A stretch of 64,000 nucleotides of DNA, from positions 447,570 to 511,569 of the forward strand of contig NZ_FTPD01000067.1 of assembly GCF_900156895.1 (NCBI RefSeq), read 5' to 3'. Below, one piece after another: positions 52,153-59,751 of this stretch. Numbering within the stretch: the first letter of the stretch is position 1; the number at the start of each line of letters is the position of its first letter. This DNA is from Mesorhizobium prunaredense (lineage in GTDB: Bacteria; Pseudomonadota; Alphaproteobacteria; Rhizobiales; Rhizobiaceae). A program made the position numbers and the translations under genes. The notes beneath the pieces were generated by a model. It ran no database searches and was not told where the DNA came from. It saw only the letters and a program-made list of their open reading frames with translations.

Positions 52153-52230
52153 CGGACGAGCGGATTGAGGGCACGCACAGGGACAGCGCGGTTACCTTCT
52201 GGAAATCTGACAAACACCCGAGCGAAGTAT

Positions 52231-52950
52231 TCACCGCGGCTCCCGCACCATGCTGAGATAGGTTGGATCGAATTCGGCAATTTCCTGCAGTCGGTGCCAG
52301 TTCAAAATGGTCACAGTGTAGTTCGCCCAGCTTATCACCCCAACTTTACGCAACGCGCCGATCACCCGGTTCATATGAACAACAGACAGGCCAAGCACGT
52401 CGGCCAGCTCGGCCTGTGACAGTGGCAGGTGGAAACTCATGCCGCTGGTGCGCTTCACGACCTGCAGGCGCACGAAAAGCTCGCAGACAAGGTGAGCAAG
52501 ATGCGCTGTCTTCGACCGCCGCCCCATGGCCACGATCCACTCGCGGTGGATCGCGCCGTCTACAAGAGTATCAAGCCACAATAGCCGGGTCAGATGTGGA
52601 GCTTCCTCTGTGATGACCCGCAGCCGGCTATGCTCTGCGATAATCACTCGACAGGGCGACAACGCCACTATGCCGTGGTCCATCGTTTTCAGAAGGAATG
52701 CGTGAAGGTCGACAAAATCGCCCGGCACCTGCAATGAGGTGAATTGCCGCCCGCCGTCTTCGAGCACTTTATAGCGGGCGGCCAGGCCCTCAAGAATCAA
52801 CGTGCTGTTGGTTGGCCTGGATCCCTCCGAAACCAGGTCCTGTCCGGTCGAAAAATCCTTCTCGAACGACATGGCGCCGGCCAACAAAGCCTTTTCCGCA
52901 TCGGAGAGGGCATCGTGCTGGCCGAGGTTGAGATATAGGGACTCAAGCAT
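52231..52950 (-). CDS. Crp/Fnr-family transcriptional regulator
   Basis: A regulator of about 239 residues: cyclic-nucleotide-binding-like N-terminal domain (SFEKDFSTGQDLVSEGSRPTN, then LQVPGDFVDLHAF) and C-terminal Crp-type HTH (LPLSQAELADVLGLSVVHMNRVIGALRKVGVI). Fnr cysteines are absent, so no iron-sulfur sensing. Ligand unknown. The start at 52950 (MLESLYLN) is preferred; ATG 52965 adds MLEAR. Stand-alone CRP-like genes of this type are frequent in Mesorhizobium accessory DNA. A palindrome lies 102 bases upstream. Confidence 0.88.
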   Translation of the reverse strand: MLESLYLNLGQHDALSDAEKALLAGAMSFEKDFSTGQDLVSEGSRPTNSTLILEGLAARYKVLEDGGRQFTSLQVPGDFVDLHAFLLKTMDHGIVALSPCRVIIAEHSRLRVITEEAPHLTRLLWLDTLVDGAIHREWIVAMGRRSKTAHLAHLVCELFVRLQVVKRTSGMSFHLPLSQAELADVLGLSVVHMNRVIGALRKVGVISWANYTVTILNWHRLQEIAEFDPTYLSMVREPR

Positions 52951-53051
52951 CCTAGCCTCCAGCAATCGCGCCTGAACGCCGATCGCCGAGAGGTTATTTG
53001 GAAGCGCACTGCACGGCTTCGGACTCTAGGCCTTCGGAAGATGGCGGACAC

Positions 53052-53063
53052 TAACAATTGTTA
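53052..53063. promoter_or_regulatory. 12-base palindrome between Crp/Fnr gene and DUF6894 gene
   Basis: TAACAATTGTTA is a perfect palindrome, 102 bases before the Crp-like start and 93 before the DUF6894 start. It could be an operator for the Crp-like protein. Confidence 0.4.
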
Positions 53064-53155
53064 CAATGCACCCCATCATACTGAAATGCCATCGCCGCGG
53101 AACAATGGCGATCAACCCGAATTAGAACACGATGATAGCGTCGGGTTTTCCGAAG

Positions 53156-53392
53156 ATGCAGCGCTTCTATTTTGACGTCTACGACTCGGATGGTCCAGAG
53201 ACGGACACCGAGGGGCAATTGTTAGAGACGCCCGAACGAGCAAGAAGAGAGGCGCTTCGGATATTGCACGACATCGCACACGACGAGATGCCGGATGTCA
53301 ATCTTGTGACGATCACAGTCAAAATCCGAACCGACGGTGATCGGCAAATTTTCGAGGTGTCACTCACCCTGACATCAGATTGGAGTCGTTAG
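53156..53392 (+). CDS. DUF6894 family small protein
   Basis: A 78-residue protein: MQRFYFDVYDSDGPETDTEG opens the conserved core of DUF6894 (RFYFDVxD, with acidic Asp/Glu), followed by two helices (ETPERARREALRILHDIAHDEM) and a strand pair (VTITVKIRTDGDRQIFEVSLTL). The family is common in rhizobia and often stress or root-associated, without a known function. The start at ATG 53156 matches the family; an earlier ATG at 53132 is possible. Confidence 0.8.
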   Translation: MQRFYFDVYDSDGPETDTEGQLLETPERARREALRILHDIAHDEMPDVNLVTITVKIRTDGDRQIFEVSLTLTSDWSR

Positions 53393-53423
53393 ACATACTA
53401 ACGGTAGTCGGGAGCACGCGCAG

Positions 53424-53630
53424 CTAAACTCGCGCCTGCCGCGCCGCCTTCTCAAACGCAATGAAGGCGATATCCGGCGTACAGGTTCCTTCCCTTGCTG
53501 CGACGAGAAGGCGAGCCTCCCTGTAGACGTCTGCCTCTTTGTTCGGCCATTGCCCAGCCAATGCTAGCTCAGCCTCGGTGATCAAGCGTCCATCCACAAA
53601 GCGGATCAAGAGCGGTAGAAACTTACCCAT
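53424..53630 (-). CDS. Small hypothetical protein
   Basis: A 68-residue protein: MGKFLPLLIRFVDGRLITEA, then a helical LALAGQWPNKEADVYREARL segment and a basic end. It looks codon-like and is oriented towards the DUF6894 gene. The frame extends upstream to 53858, but that part overlaps a plus-strand frame with a good ribosome site. I do not recognise a family. Confidence 0.45.
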   Translation of the reverse strand: MGKFLPLLIRFVDGRLITEAELALAGQWPNKEADVYREARLLVAAREGTCTPDIAFIAFEKAARQARV

Positions 53631-53675
53631 CGTGCGCGAACCCCGTTTTGCGAGATCGGCATATGGAGCGAGACA

Positions 53676-53873
53676 ATGGCTGACCATAACAATGCTCGGG
53701 AAACCGGCGCTACCAAGTATCCAGCGAAGAGGGTGCTGATCCCTCTGACCGATTTTCTCAGGATGCCGCTGGAAACAGAGGCCGCGCAACGGAATTGGGT
53801 TGACGAGGCGCCGAGGCCAAGTGAACGACAAGACGCACCAGTCCGATGGCCAAAACATGACGATTCCCCCTGA
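53676..53873 (+). CDS. Small hypothetical protein
   Basis: A 65-residue hydrophilic protein, MADHNNARETGATKYPAK and on to WPKHDDSP, starting 7 bases after GGAG. No family is recognised. It is divergent from the gene ending at 53424. The clear ribosome site and the lack of rare codons support it modestly; it may be spurious. Confidence 0.35.
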   Translation: MADHNNARETGATKYPAKRVLIPLTDFLRMPLETEAAQRNWVDEAPRPSERQDAPVRWPKHDDSP

Positions 53874-53998
53874 TGCTCCTAAGCCTCGCGAGTAGCGCGG
53901 GTCGCATCCATGCTTTGCAATATTGTTGTGCGCTTCTACTTTGGCGCGAATGGCGGTGTCCGGTGAAACGCGCGGCCGTTTTAGGCCGCGCTAAGAAA

Positions 53999-54925
53999 TC
54001 AGCGCGAAGCTTTGTAGAGCTTGGCTGCAATTTCCATCATTTCTTCGGGTGCATAGTCTGGAGTGAAGGCAGAAGGCACGCCGCTTAATTGGTGTATCTT
54101 ACCTCCATCAGGCATACCTTCGATGACTTCAAGCTCGCCGGGCGGGTCACCGGGAAGCGCCGTTTCGCCCTGTCCCCATATTCCGGCAATGTCCTTGTAG
54201 TCCTCCGGACTGAATGTATAGAGCCGTCGGTGCGAACCCTCATCAAGGTATTTCTGGCACTCCGGAATGTTTCCGAGATAGATGTTTGGAGTCGGCAGCA
54301 TCTTCTCGATTTCAATGCCTGTCAGGTTCTTGATTGCCAGCGCATAGGCGTGCGCGTGAACCGAACCCCGCACGAGGAGATAGCCGCAAACCTCACGGCC
54401 GGTCGGATCAGTTAGGGACTCGTAGACCCGCAGCTTGTGCAGTCTGGCCCCGCATTCCAGGTGGAAATTATGGAGCAGATCAACGATGACATTTCCCGTC
54501 GTCGTGACAAAATCCATGTTCCAGGACGAACCGTTACTGTTCATCGGCATGGCCCCGCCGGCATTGGAGAAGAATGCCCCAGCCAGGCGAATGTCCTTCA
54601 TTGCCTCATAAGGTGCGCCTGAGATGTCCCCGCCGTCCTTCTCATCCGCGCCTTCGAGGTCAGGGCCGTTGTTCAGCATGGCAACGCCGTTACTGACGAG
54701 CTCGACGTGACCAAGCTCCTCTGCGGTTATTGCTGCCACCAGGCCGTAAAAGGGCTTGAGCTTCGACTTGCTACGAAAATTGAAGCTTTGGAAAAGGTAG
54801 TTTCCCAGGGTCGACATTTCACCGTATTTGCCCCCGAGCAATTCTTGCAGGGCGGCACCCGCGTTGGGATCCACCTGGGTAGGAGCGGGTAGTTCAATCT
54901 GTAACTTGTCCACGCGCAAAAACAT
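53999..54925 (-). CDS. Manganese catalase
   Basis: A dimanganese enzyme that dismutates hydrogen peroxide. The 308 residues begin MFLRVDKLQIELPAPTQVDP. Metal-binding motifs of the ferritin-like bundle are visible: GKYGEMSTLGNYLFQSFNFR, AITAEELGHVELVSNGVAML (EExxH) and NFHLECGARLHKLRVYE (ExxxxxH). RGSVHAHAYALAI follows. The start at 54925 has AAGGAAGCTCC before it. An EcfG-type promoter at 54961-54985 suggests stationary-phase or general-stress expression, in line with the group of stress genes here. Confidence 0.93.
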   Translation of the reverse strand: MFLRVDKLQIELPAPTQVDPNAGAALQELLGGKYGEMSTLGNYLFQSFNFRSKSKLKPFYGLVAAITAEELGHVELVSNGVAMLNNGPDLEGADEKDGGDISGAPYEAMKDIRLAGAFFSNAGGAMPMNSNGSSWNMDFVTTTGNVIVDLLHNFHLECGARLHKLRVYESLTDPTGREVCGYLLVRGSVHAHAYALAIKNLTGIEIEKMLPTPNIYLGNIPECQKYLDEGSHRRLYTFSPEDYKDIAGIWGQGETALPGDPPGELEVIEGMPDGGKIHQLSGVPSAFTPDYAPEEMMEIAAKLYKASR

Positions 54926-54960
54926 TTGGAGCTTCCTTTGATTAGAGTTCAGTGAAGCCC

Positions 54961-54985
54961 AACTTCCCCGCATAAGAGTTGTTCC
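54961..54985 (-). promoter_or_regulatory. EcfG-type promoter of the manganese catalase gene
   Basis: Minus strand: GGAAC (54985-54981), 17 bases, GTT (54963-54961), 36 bases before the catalase ATG. The match and the placement are good. Confidence 0.75.
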
Positions 54986-55266
54986 GCAGCCGTCGCGGCG
55001 AAAGGTCGATTACAAATTGACGAATTCTGACTAGCAGTTCTGCAAAGATTCGACGCTAAATTCGGCATCGGCCAGGCCGGCTAGGATCGTGAAGAAGGGG
55101 CCGCACCAAGCTTCTTCGCAAATACGTGTGACGCCGGGATACCTACATCAAATGCAAATGACCGACGGGCATTCAAGGCCCACGGTGGATGAGTCGCTGG
55201 CACATCGAACGGGCGCCGGTGCTTGAGAGTGAACATCGTACTCCCGCCCTTAAAAGGAGTTTCGCG

Positions 55267-55458
55267 ATGGACAAACGCGAGGAATGCGCCGCCGTTTCTG
55301 CTCATGACTATTCGGTCATCAAGGGTGCCTTCAAGGCTATGGTGGCTGAAGGGCTGCCTGAACACGTGTGGGCCGAAGTTGCCGAGAGAATGGTTGGCGA
55401 TTTGACCAGGTCGATCGACATTGATCCCGAGCTAGTCATGAGGATAATTCGCAGATGA
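55267..55458 (+). CDS. Small conserved-type protein, first of an overlapping pair
   Basis: A 63-residue protein: MDKREECAAVSAHDYSVIKG, then helical KAMVAEGLPEHVWAEVAERMVGDL and an end DIDPELVMRIIRR. Ribosome site AAAAGGAG lies eight bases before ATG 55267. Its stop overlaps the next start (ATGA), so the two genes are translationally coupled. No family recognised; the helix pattern resembles short rhizobial proteins of unknown function. Confidence 0.65.
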   Translation: MDKREECAAVSAHDYSVIKGAFKAMVAEGLPEHVWAEVAERMVGDLTRSIDIDPELVMRIIRR

Positions 55459-55634
55459 CTCAACGGCGCGTCGACAAGGAGAAGTTTGAGCGGGCCGACC
55501 GCGAGGCGAAGCTCGCGCTCGAGACAGAGCGGCGTCATCGTGAAGCGAAAACCGCGCGTCTTCGTGAGCAGCGGCTCGCTGCCGAGGCGAATGCCAACCC
55601 AGAGCGAAGCTACTCGCCGAAGCTCTCATCGTAG
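55455..55634 (+). CDS. Tiny, highly charged coiled-coil-like protein
   Basis: A 59-residue frame: MTQRRVDKEKFERADREAKL, LALETERRHREAKTARLREQRL and a short Ser/Pro end. About half of its residues are Arg, Lys or Glu, with a heptad-like helix along the middle. ATG 55455 overlaps the stop of the preceding gene. It is too short for ordinary gene finders, but the coupling and codon use are good. No known family; an RNA- or protein-binding helix is possible. Confidence 0.6.
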   Translation: MTQRRVDKEKFERADREAKLALETERRHREAKTARLREQRLAAEANANPERSYSPKLSS

Positions 55635-55773
55635 CCAAATTTGAACACTTACCCTTGCCGTTCGTCGACAATCTGAACCAATGACTTTGCGAGTGTCGGA
55701 CACAAGCGCGCGACCAGTAATTATTTCTTAGCGCGTCGAGCGCAGTTGGACTATTCCCAACGGACCGAAAGGC

Positions 55774-55992
55774 TCAGCCCACGTTGTCCGTGCTGTTCGG
55801 ATCGATCTTCGTCAGTCGCTCTCTGGCATCGATCACGCGCCTTTGCGCGGCCCTTATCCGGCCGCACAACGCGAGATTAAGGGCGACGCCACCGTCCTCG
55901 TCCAGCAACTCATTCGCGCGCTTCAGAGAGTTCTCGGCTCGTTTTACACCCTGTCTGGCCTTGGCCACTTCGAGGCGATAAATTTCAAACAT
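55774..55992 (-). CDS. Small helical protein under an EcfG promoter
   Basis: A 72-residue protein: MFEIYRLEVAKARQGVKRAE, then helical NSLKRANELLDED and RRVIDARERLTKI, mostly charged heptads that suggest a helical hairpin. An EcfG promoter at 56036-56060 lies 44 bases upstream of the ATG, so induction in stress is likely. No known family recognised. Confidence 0.65.
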   Translation of the reverse strand: MFEIYRLEVAKARQGVKRAENSLKRANELLDEDGGVALNLALCGRIRAAQRRVIDARERLTKIDPNSTDNVG

Positions 55993-56035
55993 CTTTTCCG
56001 CGTCCTTTGCGGTTGCGGTCCCTTCGATAGTAGTT

Positions 56036-56060
56036 AACCGGCGTCGATCCCGTTTGTTCC
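56036..56060 (-). promoter_or_regulatory. EcfG-type promoter of the gene at 55992
   Basis: Minus strand: GGAAC (56060-56056), 17 bases, GTT (56038-56036). The spacing is the same as for the other three in this window. Confidence 0.7.
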
Positions 56061-56088
56061 GGCCGCGCCGGTGGCTATTTCCCGCTTA

Positions 56089-56304
56089 TCAAAGAGTGGG
56101 GGATTGCCGCGCGAGAACGTTGCGCACGTTCGACACCTGCCTTTGGCCATTGCGCGCTGTGCGAACGCCGCGGTCGATGAACGGAACGCGCTGGACCATC
56201 AGTCCGGCAATGAAGGCGACATCACGAGAGAGGCGATCGAGCTTGGCCACGACCACCGGGCATTTTGTCTGGCGGGCAAGGGCGAGGGCAGCGGCGGGTA
56301 CCAA
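56089..56304 (-). pseudogene. Serine recombinase (resolvase N-terminal domain) remnant
   Basis: ALALARQTKCPVVVAKLDRL, then SRDVAFIAGLMVQRVPFI, is a piece of the resolvase catalytic domain (the KLDRLSR motif). A stop precedes it in frame, and after VPFI the sequence stops resembling the family. The catalytic serine region is missing. A relic of a mobile element, which marks the nearby DNA as accessory. Confidence 0.65.
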
Positions 56305-56379
56305 GCGTCAGGCTTTCACCACTAGGAGATTCTCTCTCCTAACTTCGTCGACTGCTTAGAGGGCGCCGTTCAGGGGATT

Positions 56380-56664
56380 TTAGCCGTAGTGCCAGGGGGG
56401 CTTTGGCTCGGTGCCGGTGAACATGATGCCGATGCGGTCCTCGCGGCGCCAGCGGACCACTGCCTTGTAGGCGATGCCGTCGGTCGGCACATAGAGCAGG
56501 AATTCGTCGGGCACGCGAGCATCGATCGAGACCTTCAGTTCGGCGCCGCCGTCATGCATGTTGCGCACCGTGCACGTGACCTCGGACCTGGTCATGCCGG
56601 TCAGGATCGTCGCGCCCTTGAAGACGCGCTGCCTTCGTTTGTCCCGGTGTTCGTCTTCAGCCAT
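56380..56664 (-). CDS. PilZ-domain protein
   Basis: A 94-residue single PilZ domain, a cyclic di-GMP receptor. KRRQRVFKGATI (RxxxR) and NMHDGGAEL (D/NxSxxG-like) are the ligand-binding motifs; the serine of the second is replaced by Asp/Gly. Binding of c-di-GMP is likely but weaker sites are possible. The usual effect is on motility or polysaccharide. It is downstream on the minus strand of the BA14K gene with about 200 bases between. Confidence 0.85.
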   Translation of the reverse strand: MAEDEHRDKRRQRVFKGATILTGMTRSEVTCTVRNMHDGGAELKVSIDARVPDEFLLYVPTDGIAYKAVVRWRREDRIGIMFTGTEPKPPWHYG

Positions 56665-56866
56665 CGCGCGCCAATCCCCGGCGATCGTCGCATTTCATGT
56701 GGTGCGATTGGCAAGATAACTAGGCCTGCCGGATAAACATAGCGTTATCGTCGGCGGCGAAACGATTTCGCGGTGCCCTGGCCGGACAAAGAACAGTTCA
56801 GAAGAAGGCTGAGCCAGACGGAAACGGCGCCGCGAGGGGCGGCGCCGTCTGGAATGCATCAGTCGA

Positions 56867-57499
56867 TCACCTATAGGGCGACCAGCATTGCCGGCGCGGG
56901 CCGTTATAGGGTTGGAACGTGTTGTCCCAGGTGCGATACGACCGGTATCGATTGTAGCACCAGCGGACATGGGGGCTCGAATAGTAACCGTTGTTGTAGT
57001 AGCCCCGGTTGTAGTAGCCCTGGTTGTAGTAGCCCTGGTTGTAGTAGCCCTGGTACAGGCTGCCAAGGCCGAACCCAAGGCCCAAACCGAGAAGCGCGGC
57101 GGCGCCGTCGTCGTCGTCGTCGTCGTAGTAACGGCCGTAATAGCCGCCACCGTAGTAACGGCCGTAATTGCCGCCACCGTAGTACCGGCCACGATTCTGG
57201 CGCCAGTGCCGCCCACCGTTCCAATTGCGACGGTTCCAGTTGCCCCGGTTCCAGTTGCCACCGTTCCAATTGCGACGGTTCCAGTTCCGGGCTCCTGAGA
57301 AATTACGGCCACGCATCCAGACGTTATTATTGCCGCCAGCCCAGCCATCGCGCACCGGCACGATTTCGCGTGCCGCGGCGGCAGTTGGGAGCGGGACGTC
57401 AGGCTGAATGGGCCCGGCCATGGAAGGCGCCGAGAGGCCGGAAACAAGACCCAAGGCCAACATGCCCGATCGAATGGTAGTCAAAAAGAGCGGTTTCAT
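56867..57499 (-). CDS. BA14K-family secreted protein, Gly/Tyr/Asn-rich
   Basis: A 210-residue envelope protein: signal peptide (about 1-28), a repeat-rich middle (NW-R-N-G, YYGGG, YYNQG repeats and a D6 tract) with a hydrophobic helix (AAALLGLGLGFGLGSL), and the BA14K end CYNRYRSYRTWDNTFQPY. BA14K proteins of Brucella and rhizobia are immunoreactive lectin-like membrane proteins. The DNA repeats (56990-57060 and 57120-57300) are coding. ATG 57499 follows GGAGAGTGAA. An EcfG-type promoter lies upstream at 57563-57587. Confidence 0.85.
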   Translation of the reverse strand: MKPLFLTTIRSGMLALGLVSGLSAPSMAGPIQPDVPLPTAAAAREIVPVRDGWAGGNNNVWMRGRNFSGARNWNRRNWNGGNWNRGNWNRRNWNGGRHWRQNRGRYYGGGNYGRYYGGGYYGRYYDDDDDDGAAALLGLGLGFGLGSLYQGYYNQGYYNQGYYNRGYYNNGYYSSPHVRWCYNRYRSYRTWDNTFQPYNGPRRQCWSPYR

Positions 57500-57562
57500 T
57501 TCACTCTCCGAAGATTCAGGCCCCACGCTCAGGATAACCCTAATCATGGACCTTTGCGTCTG

Positions 57563-57587
57563 AACGGAAGATGAACGGAAAGGTTCC
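57563..57587 (-). promoter_or_regulatory. EcfG-type promoter of the BA14K gene
   Basis: Minus strand: GGAAC (57587-57583), 17 bases, GTT at 57565-57563 (plus strand AAC). The 64 bases to the ATG would be a longish leader. Match is good. Confidence 0.65.
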
Positions 57588-57654
57588 ATCAACCATGAAT
57601 GGGCATCGCCCAGCCCCCTTGTTTTCGGCTGCGCTTGCAGGCAAAGGTCACGGC

Positions 57655-58767
57655 ATGTCGCTGCGCCTCGCCACCTTCAATGTCGAAAACCTGATGAACA
57701 GGTTCGATTTTTCCGGATACCGCAACCAGCTCAACGAAGATCGCACGCTGGCGCTCTTCGACATCCAGAGCGAGGCCGAGTACAAGATGCTGGAGCAGGC
57801 GCGGGCGATCGCGCTATCCGACGATACGCGCCAGCTGACGGCACTGGCCATCGCTGCCAGCCGCGCCGACATCATCTGCATGCAGGAGGTCGACAATATC
57901 GAGGCGCTGAAGGCTTTCGAATACGGCTATCTGTTCAAGATGGTCGGGCATGGCTACCGCCAGAAATACACCACCGCCGGCAATGATTCGCGCGGCATCG
58001 ACGTCGCCGTGATGATGCGTAATGAGACCGCGCAGGGCCAGCCGATCGAATTCGTGCGCATGACAAGCCACGCCTATGTCACGTTCGAGCAGTTCGGCCT
58101 GTACACGCCGGAACTGGCAGCGTTGGGGCATCAGGCCAACCAGCGCATCTTCCGGCGCGACTGCCTGGAAATCGACCTGACTGTCGGCGGCGTGCCGCTG
58201 ACGCTCTATCTGGTGCATTTCAAGTCGATGGGCTCGCCCCGCAACGGTCTCGATGGGCGCCAGGCGACAATGTCGCTGCGCATCGCCGAGGCGCAAGCGG
58301 TGCGCCGGATCATCGAGGAGCGTTTCGGCAGGGATCACGCCGCCGACAAATACTGGGCGATCTGCGGCGACATGAACGACTATCGGCAGCGCGTGAAGAT
58401 CTCCGGCGACGCCTTTGACGGCTACCGCTTTGAGGTGATCGACGAGAGCCAGTCCTGCCTCAACGTGCTCACCGCCGGCGGCTTTTGCGAGAATGCGGTC
58501 GAGCGGCGCCCGGAAATGGACCGTTGGACCTTGTACCATACGCGCGGGCCGCAAGAGCGGCATCTGTGCCAGCTCGACTACATCCTGTTGTCGAAGGCAC
58601 TGGCAGCCAAGAATGCGACCGCCGTTCCCGACATCATCCGCAACGGCCAGCCCTGGCGCACGATCTTTCCGGCGGGCCAGGAGGTGGACCGCTTTCCGCG
58701 TGCCGGCTGGGACCGGCCGAAGGCGTCGGATCATTGTCCGGTGGCGATCACCCTGGAAATAGCCTGA
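57655..58767 (+). CDS. Endonuclease/exonuclease/phosphatase (EEP) family protein
   Basis: A 370-residue EEP hydrolase. MSLRLATFNVENLMNRFDF is the start; ADIICMQEVDNIEALKAF (metal-binding Glu), YLVHFKSMGS (His/Lys), AICGDMNDY and ASDHCPVAITLEI (Asp-His) complete the active site. Homologues include bacterial nucleases and sphingomyelinase-like proteins. There is no signal peptide with this start; an upstream start would add an Ala-rich N-terminus. The Nudix-like gene follows after 12 bases. Confidence 0.88.
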   Translation: MSLRLATFNVENLMNRFDFSGYRNQLNEDRTLALFDIQSEAEYKMLEQARAIALSDDTRQLTALAIAASRADIICMQEVDNIEALKAFEYGYLFKMVGHGYRQKYTTAGNDSRGIDVAVMMRNETAQGQPIEFVRMTSHAYVTFEQFGLYTPELAALGHQANQRIFRRDCLEIDLTVGGVPLTLYLVHFKSMGSPRNGLDGRQATMSLRIAEAQAVRRIIEERFGRDHAADKYWAICGDMNDYRQRVKISGDAFDGYRFEVIDESQSCLNVLTAGGFCENAVERRPEMDRWTLYHTRGPQERHLCQLDYILLSKALAAKNATAVPDIIRNGQPWRTIFPAGQEVDRFPRAGWDRPKASDHCPVAITLEIA

Positions 58768-58779
58768 GGATCGTTTTCG

Positions 58780-59496
58780 TTGAGCTTCGACCTGCCGCGC
58801 AACATCATCCTGCCGGTCGACGCCGTCGACGTCAGGCTCGACCCCGGCCCGCATCCGTTCGAGCGCGACAATGCGCAAGCGATCGCCGAGAATTGGCGAC
58901 GCGAGACCGCAGCCAACCCGGCGTTGTTCGACGGCACCGTGGTGCTGCTTTCGGCGCTCCGCTATCGCGACAGCAGCCTCGTCGGCCGCTGCCATGCGGT
59001 GCGCTACTCGACCTTCATGCTTTGGCGCGGCAATCGGCAGGTGGCCGGGGCCGAGCACGCCTATGCCCATGCCATGCTGGTCGCCGGCGACAATGCGCTG
59101 GTGGCGATCCGCATGGCGTCGCACACGGTCAATGCCGGTCGCGTCTATTTCGCCGCCGGCTCGTTCGAGCCAACCGATTTCCGCGACGGCCTTGTCGATG
59201 TCGACTTCAACATGATCCGCGAGGTGCGGGAAGAAACCGGCCTCGACCTTGCCGGCGCGGCACGCGGCAGGCGCTACTATGCCCTGTCGACGGCAACGGG
59301 CACGGTAATCTTTCGCCGCTATCGCGAGACTGCATCCGCCGACGAGGTGGCGCAGCGCATCAGTGCCTTTGTCGCCGCCGAGGCAGAGCCGGAAATCGAC
59401 GGGCCTGTCATCATCCGCAATGCCGATGACCTGCCGGACGGGCTGATGCCGCACATGAAGCCACTGATCGAGTGGCATTTTGCCGGCAAGGGATAG
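58780..59496 (+). CDS. Nudix-like hydrolase
   Basis: A 238-residue protein that appears co-transcribed with the EEP gene. VYFAAGSFEPTDFRDGLVDV leads to MIREVREETGLDL; the REVREETG core of the Nudix box is intact, but the glycine and first Glu of GX5EX7REUXEEXGU are not in the normal places, so the box is partly degenerate. This is a diverged Nudix family seen in rhizobia. Substrate unknown. TTG 58780 start; the C-terminal FAGKG is part of a small DNA repeat. Confidence 0.75.
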   Translation: MSFDLPRNIILPVDAVDVRLDPGPHPFERDNAQAIAENWRRETAANPALFDGTVVLLSALRYRDSSLVGRCHAVRYSTFMLWRGNRQVAGAEHAYAHAMLVAGDNALVAIRMASHTVNAGRVYFAAGSFEPTDFRDGLVDVDFNMIREVREETGLDLAGAARGRRYYALSTATGTVIFRRYRETASADEVAQRISAFVAAEAEPEIDGPVIIRNADDLPDGLMPHMKPLIEWHFAGKG

Positions 59497-59532
59497 TTTG
59501 CCGGCAAGAGATAGTTTGCCGACAAGGGTTAA
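59479..59532 (+). repeat. Three tandem copies of an 18-base unit at the Nudix gene end
   Basis: TTTGCCGGCAAGGGATAG, then a copy with one change, then one with three changes. The first unit encodes the protein's last residues and stop. The third overlaps the end of the small gene on the other strand by four bases. Confidence 0.8.
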
Positions 59533-59684
59533 CGACGCATTTTGTTCTCGATGGTTTTGCGATCGTTGCGGGCAGCGACGAAAAACAGCACGACGCCGAC
59601 ACCCAGCGCTGCACCCATCGCCGTTCCCATCGTCTGGCCGACTACCTGCTGGAAATCGGCGGTGACATGATCGGGGTTGGCCAT
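59529..59684 (-). CDS. Small single-pass membrane protein
   Basis: A 51-residue protein: MANPDHVTADFQQVVGQTMG, a hydrophobic helix (AALGVGVVLFFVAA) and a basic end (RNDRKTIENKMRR). The frame upstream to 59759 overlaps the permease gene stop and is unlikely. No family recognised; a common type in alphaproteobacteria. It lies 67 bases downstream of the permease. Confidence 0.6.
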   Translation of the reverse strand: MANPDHVTADFQQVVGQTMGTAMGAALGVGVVLFFVAARNDRKTIENKMRR

Positions 59685-59751
59685 GCCCTCGCTGGCCAGG
59701 ATGCGGACAAGGCGAGAATTATGGGTCGGAAGGCGACGCACGCTCCGCGCG

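Noticed and set aside
53117..53145. GGAAC at 53118 before the DUF6894 gene as a fifth EcfG promoter
   Set aside because: At the right spacing the second box reads ATT instead of GTT; not accepted.
56980..57300. Regular 15-base DNA repeats that could look like a CRISPR or minisatellite
   Set aside because: They encode the YYNQG and NW repeats of the BA14K protein in frame; no spacers and no cas genes.
57814..59478. A 554-residue minus-strand frame opposite the EEP and Nudix genes
   Set aside because: Spans two real genes on the other strand and lacks any domain; shadow of GC-rich codons.
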